The notes under the pieces: generated by a model
What the model was told of the DNA's origin: nothing
Seen by the model: the letters and a program-made list of their open reading frames with translations, nothing else
The model's database searches: none
Translations under genes and position numbers: made by a program
Assembly (NCBI RefSeq): GCF_934476685.1
Contig: NZ_CAKSNX010000001.1
Coordinates: 434,001 to 498,000 of the forward strand
DNA from: an uncultured Ruminococcus sp.
Lineage (GTDB): Bacteria > Bacillota > Clostridia > Oscillospirales > Ruminococcaceae
Direction: 5' to 3'
Length of the DNA stretch: 64,000 nucleotides
Part shown: positions 17,756-25,823 of the stretch, in pieces
Numbering within the stretch: the stretch's first letter is position 1
How the letters are laid out: each line of letters begins with the position of its first letter

Positions 17756-17780
17756 ATTTCCTGCCTTTATGGCTTAAATT

Positions 17781-19292
17781 TTACTTGTCAAAGGTGCTGA
17801 ACGGAGCAAGCGGAATGCCTGTTTCGTTCACAAGGAATGATTCCATATAGTTGAACCAGTTGTAACGGACATACTTAGGTTCGTTCACCTTGTCTGAGTA
17901 AACGAATATCTTTGAGCTGTCATTTTCGTCGATCTTGTATTCAGCCTCTGTAAACTCTCCGTCTGCGCCTGCGATCTCAAAGCACTGTTTAGCCTCGCCC
18001 TTTGGAGTAAGACCGTTTTCAGCGTAGTCAAGGCTGACCTCAATTCCGCCGTCCTTTATAATATATGATCTGAACATTGGTCCGAAAGCCTTTACGTCCA
18101 TACCGTAAACAAGCTTTTCAGCCTGCAAGCACAGTCTTTCGCCAACAGGTTTCTTATCAAGTGGGTGAATGTTGTCAAATTCCCCGCAGTCTGTGATAAC
18201 GGCGATGCCTGTGTTCTTTACAGTTCTGTATGCCTTCATCTGAGCGGAACGTATCTTGCTCCAATGTCTGTAATCAGGATCTTTTGCGTACTTGAATGCA
18301 GGAAGCTGAACGAGTATGAACGGCAGCTCATCATCGCCCCACTTCTCACGCCAGAGTGAGATAAGGCTTGTGAAAAGCCTGTAATAGCTGTCAGGCTTGT
18401 GATCGTCCGACTCGCCCTGATAATAGAGAAATCCCTGTATTGTGTAAGGGCATACTCTCATGACCATATTGTGGAACATGTTTGTTGGTCTGAAAGGATT
18501 TATCGCTCCCACAGGACCCGGCCATGTGTTCGGTCCGAGTACCTCGGCAGCCTGCTCCCAGCTTGTGCCAGGCTTTTCTGCGCAGAGCTTGCTGTACTTT
18601 TCATTCCACTCAGCGTTTTCCTTTTCATACTGATGATATTCTTCCACCATCTGTTCGTATGTTTTGCCCTTTGTCTTTTCGTCATATTCTTCTATGTAAC
18701 TGGAGATAGTCTTGTCGTTTTCAAGAGTTTCTCTGTCCACCCAGTTTGATGCGGAAGAACCGCCCCAGTTGCAGCCGATAAGACCTACCGTCACACCAAG
18801 CTCCTTTGAAAGCTTAAGAGCAAAGTGAAGTCCTACTGCGCTCCAGTACTTTGAATTTTCGGGAGAAGCTGTGTTCCAACAGGTGTTTGCGCCCTGCTTT
18901 TCAGCGTCTTCCTCTGTGCCGACCTTTGGAGTATAGTAAAAACGTACAGGACAATTTGCGTTCAGCGTATTTAAAAGCTCCTTGCCGTCCTTTGCGTTCT
19001 GTATCTCAAATTCCATATTGGACTGACCGCCGCAGAACCAAACCTCTCCTATCATAACGTGATAGAATGTGATAGTATCTGTGCCGTCGGTAATGACCAT
19101 TTCGTATTCTCCGCCTGCTTCCATAGGTGAAAGCTCAGTCTGCCATTTTCCGTCCTTTACGACAGCTGATGCTGATACGCCGTTTAATGTTACTGTAACG
19201 GTTCTGCCGTCCTCGCCTGTGCCGAAAACGCTGATATTTTTTCTTCTCTGCAAAACCATATAGTTGCTGAATATCTGTGCAGCCTTTAACAT
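17781..19292 (-). CDS. sialate O-acetylesterase-family carbohydrate esterase
   Basis: A 503-residue SGNH-fold esterase resembling 9-O-acetylsialate esterases. Motifs: VWFCGGQSNMEFEI with the serine nucleophile, GCNWGGSSASNW (Gly block), FLYYQGESDD, and a late DCGEFDNIHPLDK segment carrying the Asp/His pair. No signal peptide is visible, so it may act on sugars after uptake, or on acetylated plant polysaccharide fragments. It is the third gene of a minus-strand run ABC-F, GNAT, esterase, with gaps of 25 and 16 nt. TAGGAGG is present before the ATG at 19292. True substrate unknown. Confidence 0.85.
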   Translation of the reverse strand: MLKAAQIFSNYMVLQRRKNISVFGTGEDGRTVTVTLNGVSASAVVKDGKWQTELSPMEAGGEYEMVITDGTDTITFYHVMIGEVWFCGGQSNMEFEIQNAKDGKELLNTLNANCPVRFYYTPKVGTEEDAEKQGANTCWNTASPENSKYWSAVGLHFALKLSKELGVTVGLIGCNWGGSSASNWVDRETLENDKTISSYIEEYDEKTKGKTYEQMVEEYHQYEKENAEWNEKYSKLCAEKPGTSWEQAAEVLGPNTWPGPVGAINPFRPTNMFHNMVMRVCPYTIQGFLYYQGESDDHKPDSYYRLFTSLISLWREKWGDDELPFILVQLPAFKYAKDPDYRHWSKIRSAQMKAYRTVKNTGIAVITDCGEFDNIHPLDKKPVGERLCLQAEKLVYGMDVKAFGPMFRSYIIKDGGIEVSLDYAENGLTPKGEAKQCFEIAGADGEFTEAEYKIDENDSSKIFVYSDKVNEPKYVRYNWFNYMESFLVNETGIPLAPFSTFDK

Positions 19293-19308
19293 ATTCCTAC
19301 CTCCTAAA

Positions 19309-19809
19309 TTATTTCAGTTCATAATAAAAAAGTATTATATCCGAAAACTCTCCGCCGTCAAGCTGAAAGCCCTTTGGTACAGTTCCGATGCGTTTAAAAC
19401 TAAGTGATTCGTAAAGCTTTATGGCGGTTTCATTGCTTGCCACCACAGCGTTGAACTGCATTATGCCGAAACCGTGAGCCTTTGCCTGTTCAAGACAGTC
19501 AAGCACAAGCTTTTTTCCTGCGCCGTGACCACGGAAATTGCTGTCCACCGCATAGCTTGCGTTGCAGATATGTCCGCATCTGCCAACATTGTTCGGGTGT
19601 AGGATATACATTCCCTTTATCTCACCCTTATATTCAGCCACACCGCAGTATGTCTGTGCGGCAAAAAATTCTCTGCCGCTCTCAGCGTCAAGCTGTTCCC
19701 TCTGGGGGAAAGCTATTCCGTCCCGTACTACTTCGTTCCATACAGCGGTCATACCGTCAATGTCAGCGTCCATATATCTGCGTATGATAATATCTTCTGA
19801 GTTTTCCAT
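19309..19809 (-). CDS. GNAT-family N-acetyltransferase
   Basis: A 166-residue acetyltransferase with the acetyl-CoA binding motif A, SNFRGHGAGKKLVLDCLEQA, preceded by the beta4 strand HICNASYAVD and followed by NAVVASNETAIKLYESLSFK. These are the standard GNAT landmarks. The general fold suits modification of small amines, amino acids or protein N-termini; substrate is not predictable. The start is ATG 19809, with AGAAGG upstream; an in-frame start at 19842 would overlap the ABC-F gene. It sits between ABC-F and the esterase in one operon. Confidence 0.85.
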   Translation of the reverse strand: MENSEDIIIRRYMDADIDGMTAVWNEVVRDGIAFPQREQLDAESGREFFAAQTYCGVAEYKGEIKGMYILHPNNVGRCGHICNASYAVDSNFRGHGAGKKLVLDCLEQAKAHGFGIMQFNAVVASNETAIKLYESLSFKRIGTVPKGFQLDGGEFSDIILFYYELK

Positions 19810-19834
19810 AGATATGCCTTCTTTATGTGAAATT

Positions 19835-21451
19835 TTATTCAATGAACGACTTCATGCCGTGTTCTCTTCTCCATTCAAGGAACTCTTCATATGTGCCCTG
19901 TCTGTCGATACAGCCGTCAGGAGTTATCTCGATTATTCTGTTTGCAACAGTCTGTACTATTTCGTGGTCGTGGGAAGCGAAAATAACTACTCCCTTGAAA
20001 TCTCTCAGACCGTTGTTTACTGCTGTAATGGATTCGAGGTCAAGGTGGTTGGTCGGTCTGTCCAGCATAATTACGTTAGAGCCGAAAAGCATCATACGGC
20101 TGAACATACATCTTACCTTTTCTCCTCCCGAAAGTACCTTTACGGGCTTGTATATCTCATCACCGGTAAAGAGCATTCTGCCGAGAAATCCTCTGAGGAA
20201 TGTGTCTGTTACCTCTGATGTGGAATAAGGTCTTATCCAGTCAACTATGCTCTCGTCATGATCGTTGAAGTAAGCAGAGTTGTCAACAGGGAAGTAAGAG
20301 CGTGATGTTGAAACGCCCCACTTGATCGTACCCTCGTCAGGCTCTTCCTCTTCGGCAAGTATCTTGAAGAGCATTGTTATAGCCTGCTCCGACTCACCGA
20401 TGAAAGCCACCTTATCTGTTCTTGAAAGGGTGAAAGATACGTTGTTGAGGAGCTTTACACCGTCAACAGTCTTTGAGATACCATTGACTTTAAGCACGTC
20501 CTTGCCAAGCTCTCTGTCGATATTGAAACCGATGAAAGGATATTTTCTTGATGATGCAGGCATCTCTTCAACTGTGAGCTTGTCAAGAAGCTTTCTTCTT
20601 GCGGTAGCCTGCTTTGACTTCGACTTGTTCGCTGAGAAACGGTTGATGAACTCCTGAAGTTCCTTGATCTTTTCTTCAGCCTTCTTGTTCTGATTTTTCA
20701 TCATTCTCTGCATAAGCTGTGATGACTCGTACCAGAATTCGTAGTTGCCCACATACATCTTTATCTTTGTGTAGTCTATATCAACGATATGGGTGCAGAC
20801 ATTGTTGAGAAAATGTCTGTCATGAGATACAACGAGGACAGTTCCGAAATAGTCGGCAAGGAAATCCTCCAGCCAGCGTATAGCGTCGATGTCAAGATGG
20901 TTGGTAGGCTCGTCCAGCATAATGATGTCAGGGTTGCCGAAAAGCGCCTGCGCAAGCAGTACCTTGACCTTTTCGTTACCCGAAAGTCCAGCCATCTGAG
21001 CGTAAAGGATATCTTCAGGAAGTCCAAGGCCCTGAATAAGACGTGAAACGTCTGACTCAGCCTCCCAGCCGTTAAGCTCTGCAAATTCGCTCTCCAGCTG
21101 ACCTGCTCTGTCGCCGTCCTCCTCGGAGAAATCTTCCTTTGCGTAAAGCTCGTCCTTTTCCTTCATTATATCGTATAAACGCTTGTTGCCCATAATAACG
21201 GTATCAAGCACGGTGTATTCGTCATAGGCAAAGTGATCCTGCTTTAAAACAGAAAGCCTTTCGTCCTTTGAAATAGAAACTTCACCCGTTGTCGGCTCGA
21301 TCTCGCCGTTGAGGATCTTTAAAAATGTAGATTTTCCTGCGCCGTTTGCACCGATGATTCCGTAGCAGTTGCCGTTTGTGAATTTCAGATCAACGTCCTT
21401 GAAAAGAAGCTGACCTCCGAAAGAAAGACTTACGTTTGAAACTGTGATCAT
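19835..21451 (-). CDS. ABC-F ATPase of the YbiT/YkpA subgroup
   Basis: A 538-residue soluble protein with two ABC ATPase domains and no membrane domain, as in ABC-F translation factors that act on ribosomes. The first domain has Walker A GANGAGKS, a signature LSGNEKV and Walker B LDEPTNHLD. The second domain is degenerate: the P-loop position reads GESEQAITML, and the Walker B reads LDRPTNHLD, with Arg in place of the catalytic Glu, while SGGEKV is intact. The linker between domains is rich in Lys/Gln (residues 235-290). The overall pattern fits the YbiT/YkpA branch, whose role is poorly defined. It is first gene of an operon with GNAT and esterase. A promoter lies at 21513-21541. Confidence 0.88.
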   Translation of the reverse strand: MITVSNVSLSFGGQLLFKDVDLKFTNGNCYGIIGANGAGKSTFLKILNGEIEPTTGEVSISKDERLSVLKQDHFAYDEYTVLDTVIMGNKRLYDIMKEKDELYAKEDFSEEDGDRAGQLESEFAELNGWEAESDVSRLIQGLGLPEDILYAQMAGLSGNEKVKVLLAQALFGNPDIIMLDEPTNHLDIDAIRWLEDFLADYFGTVLVVSHDRHFLNNVCTHIVDIDYTKIKMYVGNYEFWYESSQLMQRMMKNQNKKAEEKIKELQEFINRFSANKSKSKQATARRKLLDKLTVEEMPASSRKYPFIGFNIDRELGKDVLKVNGISKTVDGVKLLNNVSFTLSRTDKVAFIGESEQAITMLFKILAEEEEPDEGTIKWGVSTSRSYFPVDNSAYFNDHDESIVDWIRPYSTSEVTDTFLRGFLGRMLFTGDEIYKPVKVLSGGEKVRCMFSRMMLFGSNVIMLDRPTNHLDLESITAVNNGLRDFKGVVIFASHDHEIVQTVANRIIEITPDGCIDRQGTYEEFLEWRREHGMKSFIE

Positions 21452-21512
21452 CTTACCACTCCTTAGAATTGTTATTCATAATATTTTACCAGTATTTATT
21501 TCCTAAAATATT

Positions 21513-21541
21513 ATTGTATCACAAAATCCGCTGTTTGTCTA
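21513..21541 (-). promoter_or_regulatory. probable sigma-A promoter for the ABC-F operon
   Basis: On the minus strand: TAGACA, 17-bp spacer, TACAAT, about 60 bp before the ABC-F start. Confidence 0.55.
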
Positions 21542-21582
21542 TGTTGACAGGCGGATTTAACTTTTTTTTAATATTTGACAGT

Positions 21583-21614
21583 AAAAAGGCGGAGCAAAAG
21601 GTCATTGCTCCGCC
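21583..21614 (-). terminator. intrinsic terminator (minus strand)
   Basis: A perfect 10-bp stem GGCGGAGCAA / TTGCTCCGCC (21588-21597, 21605-21614) followed, on the minus strand, by TTTTT ends the DUF2461 transcript. Confidence 0.88.
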
Positions 21615-21633
21615 GATATTTGTCGAAATATAT

Positions 21634-22296
21634 TCAGACCATTTCCTCAGCCAGTATAAACATTTTATACAGATCGCCAAGCGACTTAAAATCCTCAGCT
21701 ACTGTTTTGGAAAGTGTTTCCGAGAAGAGAAGGTCAGGATCATCGCTTGCAAAATTTACGCTTATGGATTTCCTGTTCAGCCATTTTTTCAGATCTTCAG
21801 GCTGTTCGGGGAAGTGGTCACGCTTGTATAGCTCGCCGTCAAGAATGAACTTATCCTGCTTTTCAAAGTTTTCTATGGCTTTTAAAGCGGTCGGATTTCC
21901 GTTTACGATAAGCTCCCTCACCTTTGCCATGACCGCTGTTGGCGTCTGATAGTATCCGCAGCCCCAGCCGAAACCGTCGGGACTGACATAGAAATAAAAT
22001 TCAGGCTTGCTTACAAACGGCTCTTTCCTGCGGCAGAGCGAACACCAAAGGCTTTCACGGAAAAATGATTTTCCCTTTGAATATCTTGCGTCACGATATA
22101 TCCTCGATATCTTTTTCGGTGTGCAGATTATCTTATCGTCTATCTTTTCAAGCACAGGCGCAAGGTCGAGGATAAGCTCTGTAAAAGGCTGTATAAGAGC
22201 CTCCTGATAAATATCCTTGTGTTCCTTGAACCATTCCTTGTCGTTGCGTGTATAGTTTTCAAACAAAAAAGCAGGCGCTTTTTCGGTAAAAGGCAT
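21634..22296 (-). CDS. DUF2461 family protein
   Basis: A 220-residue cytoplasmic protein with the DUF2461 layout: N-terminal FLFENYTRNDKEWFKEHKD, central CTPKKISRIYRDARYSKGKS and a C-terminal RDHFPEQPEDLKKWLNRK block. The biochemical function of this family is not established. It starts 6 nt after the stop of the upstream membrane-protein gene, with AAAGGA upstream of the ATG, so the two are probably one operon. Terminator follows. Confidence 0.85.
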   Translation of the reverse strand: MPFTEKAPAFLFENYTRNDKEWFKEHKDIYQEALIQPFTELILDLAPVLEKIDDKIICTPKKISRIYRDARYSKGKSFFRESLWCSLCRRKEPFVSKPEFYFYVSPDGFGWGCGYYQTPTAVMAKVRELIVNGNPTALKAIENFEKQDKFILDGELYKRDHFPEQPEDLKKWLNRKSISVNFASDDPDLLFSETLSKTVAEDFKSLGDLYKMFILAEEMV

Positions 22297-22302
22297 AGCT
22301 TT

Positions 22303-23874
22303 TCATTCCTTTCCGTCTGCGGTCTGAGGTAAAGCCTCAGTCTTGCCTTTCATAAAAAGTTTGCGTATCAGTTCTGATGTCATATCAAGTCCGTCTGCCG
22401 CCATTATGAGCATAAGTGGGATAAAGTTGAACAGGTATCTCGACCTTGTTTCCCATATGAGCAGGAAAACAGTAAGCCCGAAAACCGTCAGCCTTACAAA
22501 GTCCATAGAACTTGCTTTTTCCTTGATAAATCCGTTTATCACCGACAGCAGAAGTGCTGTGACTATCATAAAATGATATGACTGGAAATATAAAAGCGAC
22601 TTTGTTCCCTTCATAACAAGGTATTTTACAAAACCTTTCTGAGCGTAAACAAGATGATTGTTTATATAGTATGTGCCGTCGCCCCATGTAAATCCGAGCT
22701 TTTTGAAAATGTGCTTTGTGCTGCTCTGTGCGTCGGCTTCGGATAATCTCTCTTTTATTATCTCAACGCTTTTTTCTTTCCTTGTTTCATAGTCGGGGAG
22801 AAACTTTGTGAAGTTGTGATCGTCAACGTCAAATCCGCCCTCATCTTTTAACCCCATCATTATCCAGTGGTTGGTAGGGAAACGATACTGCGCAAGCTGT
22901 TCTTTTGTGGCAATGCCTGCCGCTGAGGCATAGTTGCTCAGTATAACAGAGTTGAAAAGCAGGAACAGCGCCGCCGTAACTCCTGCTCCGCAGAGCCAGC
23001 GTTTTATCGGTATGTTTACAATAAGGTACATAAGCATTGATACCATTATTATAATAAGGCTGCCCTTTATGGAATATCCCACAGCGATCAATGCTCCTGC
23101 CGCAGTGATGTTTCCCATAAAAGCGGAGAACTTTTCCGCACGTTTCGCCTTTATGACAAAATATACTGCCGCCGTAACAAAAGGCAGGCTCACCGAGTCG
23201 GTGTAACAGTATGAAGAGTATGTGTAAAGTGGAGCATAACCAAGCATAAGGATAATTCCCAAAGCACTGCGGCAGTTGTCCGAAAACATCAGCTTCATAC
23301 ATTTATAGAACATAAACATACCTATCTGCATAAGCACTATATTAAGTATACCCGGCGCATATATGGATATGCTGCCTGTTATAAGGTATATTATCTTATA
23401 ATAATTTGAAAGCAGTATAAGAAATGCCCAGTTATTTGGGAACTGATAGAAATAGGTAGTATGCCCCTTTGTGGACTGTACAGCCTGAGCGTAATCCTCG
23501 CCCTGAGCATATGCCCTTGCCGCAGCGTCAACATAGGCGCAGTCGCTGTACGGCTTTGTTTTCAGTGTGAACAGCAGGAAAAGCTGCCCAGCCGCAAGTA
23601 TAAGCGCACCGCCGACATAAAGCATACGCAGCTGCTTGTCCGTCAGCTTTACACGGCTTTTGAAAAGGGTGTAAAGTATAGTGAGCACTATTCCGAAAAA
23701 TATGCCTATAAATATTCCCTTGAAATCGAACTCAACCATTTTTAACGGCAGATTCATTGTGTTGGAACAGTATGTAAGACATACGCTTGTTATTATCACC
23801 AGCATAAGCAGGAAATAGACACCGTAGAATACCCTGCTGAATGTTTTTATCATTTTGTTCAACTCTTTTTTCAT
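22303..23874 (-). CDS. polytopic membrane protein, GT39/PMT-like glycosyltransferase
   Basis: A 523-residue integral membrane protein with about 10-12 hydrophobic segments and a large extracytoplasmic loop (residues about 330-410), the shape of dolichyl- or polyprenyl-phosphate-sugar mannosyltransferase family proteins. An acidic residue pair in the first outer loop (YSDCAYVDAAARAYAQGEDY) resembles the catalytic DxD-like region of this group. A sugar transferase onto a surface polymer is therefore likely but not proved. The start is uncertain: the ATG at 23874 has no Shine-Dalgarno, whereas the ATG at 23853 (Met8) has AAAAAGAG upstream. It is followed by DUF2461. Confidence 0.7.
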   Translation of the reverse strand: MKKELNKMIKTFSRVFYGVYFLLMLVIITSVCLTYCSNTMNLPLKMVEFDFKGIFIGIFFGIVLTILYTLFKSRVKLTDKQLRMLYVGGALILAAGQLFLLFTLKTKPYSDCAYVDAAARAYAQGEDYAQAVQSTKGHTTYFYQFPNNWAFLILLSNYYKIIYLITGSISIYAPGILNIVLMQIGMFMFYKCMKLMFSDNCRSALGIILMLGYAPLYTYSSYCYTDSVSLPFVTAAVYFVIKAKRAEKFSAFMGNITAAGALIAVGYSIKGSLIIIMVSMLMYLIVNIPIKRWLCGAGVTAALFLLFNSVILSNYASAAGIATKEQLAQYRFPTNHWIMMGLKDEGGFDVDDHNFTKFLPDYETRKEKSVEIIKERLSEADAQSSTKHIFKKLGFTWGDGTYYINNHLVYAQKGFVKYLVMKGTKSLLYFQSYHFMIVTALLLSVINGFIKEKASSMDFVRLTVFGLTVFLLIWETRSRYLFNFIPLMLIMAADGLDMTSELIRKLFMKGKTEALPQTADGKE

Positions 23875-24114
23875 AATTTTTGTTTTGTTCTTTTGTTATT
23901 CTGAATGTGAAAATTCATTTATAATTCTTTTATTTAGCGTTCAATATTATATCACACAGAATTTTAAAAATCAATCTGATATCTGCGAAGTTTACAATTT
24001 TTTGTGAAACCATACTTACTTAAACCGCAATTATAATGAAAAACTATTGATTTTTACATATAAATATTGTATTATAATATCTATAAAATAATTTCAGCAT
24101 ACAGGTGTGGTAAA

Positions 24115-24553
24115 ATGGACGTTAAAATAAATGAAATGACAGCACAGCTTTTCCTTGAACTGTATACTTCGGTCGGCTGGCAGCCGCCATGCATAGAGCA
24201 GGTCGAAAAGGCTTTGGAGAATACCGCAGCCACATTTACTGTCTGTGACGGCGGCAGGGCAGTTGGTATGGCAAGGCTTATCGGCGACGGCGGAATGTCT
24301 TTTTATATCAAGGATCTCGCTGTTATACCGTCTTATCAGTCGAAGGGCGCAGGCTCTTTGCTTATAGACGCTGTGGAAAAAATATATAAAGGAGAATATC
24401 GCCGCAGGCTGGGCGGTGAGCCTTGAACTTATCAGCACGAAGGAAGCAGTAGGATTTTATAAGAAAAAAGGCTTTGAGGAAAGACCATGCGAATGGGACG
24501 GTCCGGGAATGTTTAAAATGGTGTTCAGAAAAGGAAAAAATGATAATGACTAA
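24115..24553 (+). pseudogene. GNAT acetyltransferase, frameshifted
   Basis: The first part, from ATG 24115, encodes a GNAT fold (MDVKINEMTAQLFLELYTS, then FYIKDLAVIPSYQSKGAGSL as the acetyl-CoA motif) but ends early at 24426. The missing C-terminal part continues in another frame: AGWAVSLELISTKEAVGFYK and on to KGFEERPCEW, ending at 24551-24553. The two frames join near 24380-24392, at the run AAAATATATAAAGG. Restoring one TA unit (2 nt) joins them into a normal protein of about 145 residues. So either a TA-repeat slippage has broken the gene, the locus is phase-variable, or this is an assembly or sequencing error. The 3' end overlaps the cytidine deaminase start. Confidence 0.8.
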
Positions 24554-24932
24554 GGAATGGAAGGAACTTTACGATGCGGCGAGATCGGTCATTGCCGCTA
24601 AGAAGCTTTCAAAAAATATGTTCGTGGGCGAAGTGGGTGCGGCTGTGCTCAGTTCAAAGGGAAATATCTATACAGGAGTATGCATAGATACAGCCTGCTC
24701 GCTGGGATTTTGTGCGGAGAGGAACGCTCTTTCGACTATGTTCACAAATGGCGAATATGAGATAGTAAAGGTGTGCGCCGTATACAAAGACGGCAGCGTT
24801 ATGCCGCCATGCGGAGCCTGCCGTGAATTTATGATGCAGATGGGCGAAACGGCAAAGGATATTGAAGTCCTTGTAAGCAACGACGGCAGAACAGTCCGTC
24901 TTGCACAGCTTATGCCTGAATATCAGTATTAA
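24540..24932 (+). CDS. cytidine deaminase-family enzyme
   Basis: A protein of about 130 residues with the zinc-dependent deaminase signature CAERNAL (proton-shuttling Glu next to the Zn cysteine) and PPCGACREFM (two further Zn cysteines). The set resembles cytidine/deoxycytidine deaminase and blasticidin-S deaminase; nucleoside salvage is the most likely role. The start is ATG 24540 (or 24546 for MTKEW); an in-frame opening from 24474 would run through the preceding GNAT gene. AAAGG precedes it. It overlaps the GNAT frame by 14 nt, so these were probably one operon. Substrate not certain. Confidence 0.85.
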   Translation: MIMTKEWKELYDAARSVIAAKKLSKNMFVGEVGAAVLSSKGNIYTGVCIDTACSLGFCAERNALSTMFTNGEYEIVKVCAVYKDGSVMPPCGACREFMMQMGETAKDIEVLVSNDGRTVRLAQLMPEYQY

Positions 24933-24967
24933 AATGTTAAAACAAAAGCAAGGAGAATCTTATACAT

Positions 24968-25768
24968 ATGGTATTATATTTCAGCGGAACGGGAAACACA
25001 CGCTTTGCGGCAGAGGGGATAGCAAGATTGACGGGGGATAAGCTATGTTCTATGAAAGAGCTTATCAGAACTGGCAGACATCAGAAATTCCGTTCAGACA
25101 GACCTTTCGTTATCTGCGCACCGATATATGCGTGGAGATTTCCGAGGATAGTTGAAAGCTTTATAAGAAGATCGGATTTTTCGGGCAGCAGGAAGTTCTA
25201 TTTTGTTGCTACCTGCGATTCTCAGACGGGCGGTGCAGAGAAGTATCTTAAACGGCTTTGCTTTATAAAGCATATGCAGTTCGGCGGAATGGCTTCCGTT
25301 GCAATGCCTGAGAATTATATAGCAATGTATGACGCACCGTCGGCGGAGGAAAAAGAGAAGATATTTTCCCGTGCTTACAGGGAGATAACCGATATCGCTG
25401 CCCTTATCACAGAGGGCAGAAAGCTGTATGATGTGCGCAGATCATTCCTCGGCAGAGCGCTGACCACTATTGCAAATCCTGCATTTTACAGTTTTCTTGT
25501 CAGCACAAAGCCTTTCCACGTTACGAATGCCTGCACAGGCTGCGGAAAATGTGTAAAAGGCTGCATATTCAAAAGCATTTCACTTAAAGACGGAAAACCT
25601 GTCTGGAACGGGAAATGCACCCATTGTATGGCTTGCATAAACGGCTGCCCTGCAAAGGCTATCGAGTACGGCAGCGCAACGGAGGGGAGAGATAGATATT
25701 TCAACACTCTGACCTTTGACGAATATGAAAAGCTGCACGGCTCAAAAGATTTACATGATAAAAAATAA
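24968..25768 (+). CDS. EFR1 family flavodoxin-ferredoxin fusion
   Basis: A 266-residue protein with an N-terminal flavodoxin-like domain (LYFSGTGNTRFAAEGIA, FMN phosphate loop) and a C-terminal 2[4Fe-4S] ferredoxin domain (CTGCGKCVKGC and CTHCMACINGCP). Such EFR1 proteins carry electrons in anaerobes; partner enzymes are mostly unknown. AAGGAG precedes the ATG. It is likely transcribed with the deaminase, 35 nt upstream. A terminator shared with the convergent ABC operon follows. Confidence 0.9.
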   Translation: MVLYFSGTGNTRFAAEGIARLTGDKLCSMKELIRTGRHQKFRSDRPFVICAPIYAWRFPRIVESFIRRSDFSGSRKFYFVATCDSQTGGAEKYLKRLCFIKHMQFGGMASVAMPENYIAMYDAPSAEEKEKIFSRAYREITDIAALITEGRKLYDVRRSFLGRALTTIANPAFYSFLVSTKPFHVTNACTGCGKCVKGCIFKSISLKDGKPVWNGKCTHCMACINGCPAKAIEYGSATEGRDRYFNTLTFDEYEKLHGSKDLHDKK

Positions 25769-25772
25769 AAGC

Positions 25773-25804
25773 AAGGACGGTACAGAATAAACTGCACCGT
25801 CCTT
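25773..25804. terminator. bidirectional intrinsic terminator
   Basis: AAGGACGGTACAG / CTGCACCGTCCTT (25773-25785, 25792-25804) with one A/C mismatch, between convergent genes. Confidence 0.8.
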
Positions 25805-25823
25805 TTGTATTGCTGTGATCTTA

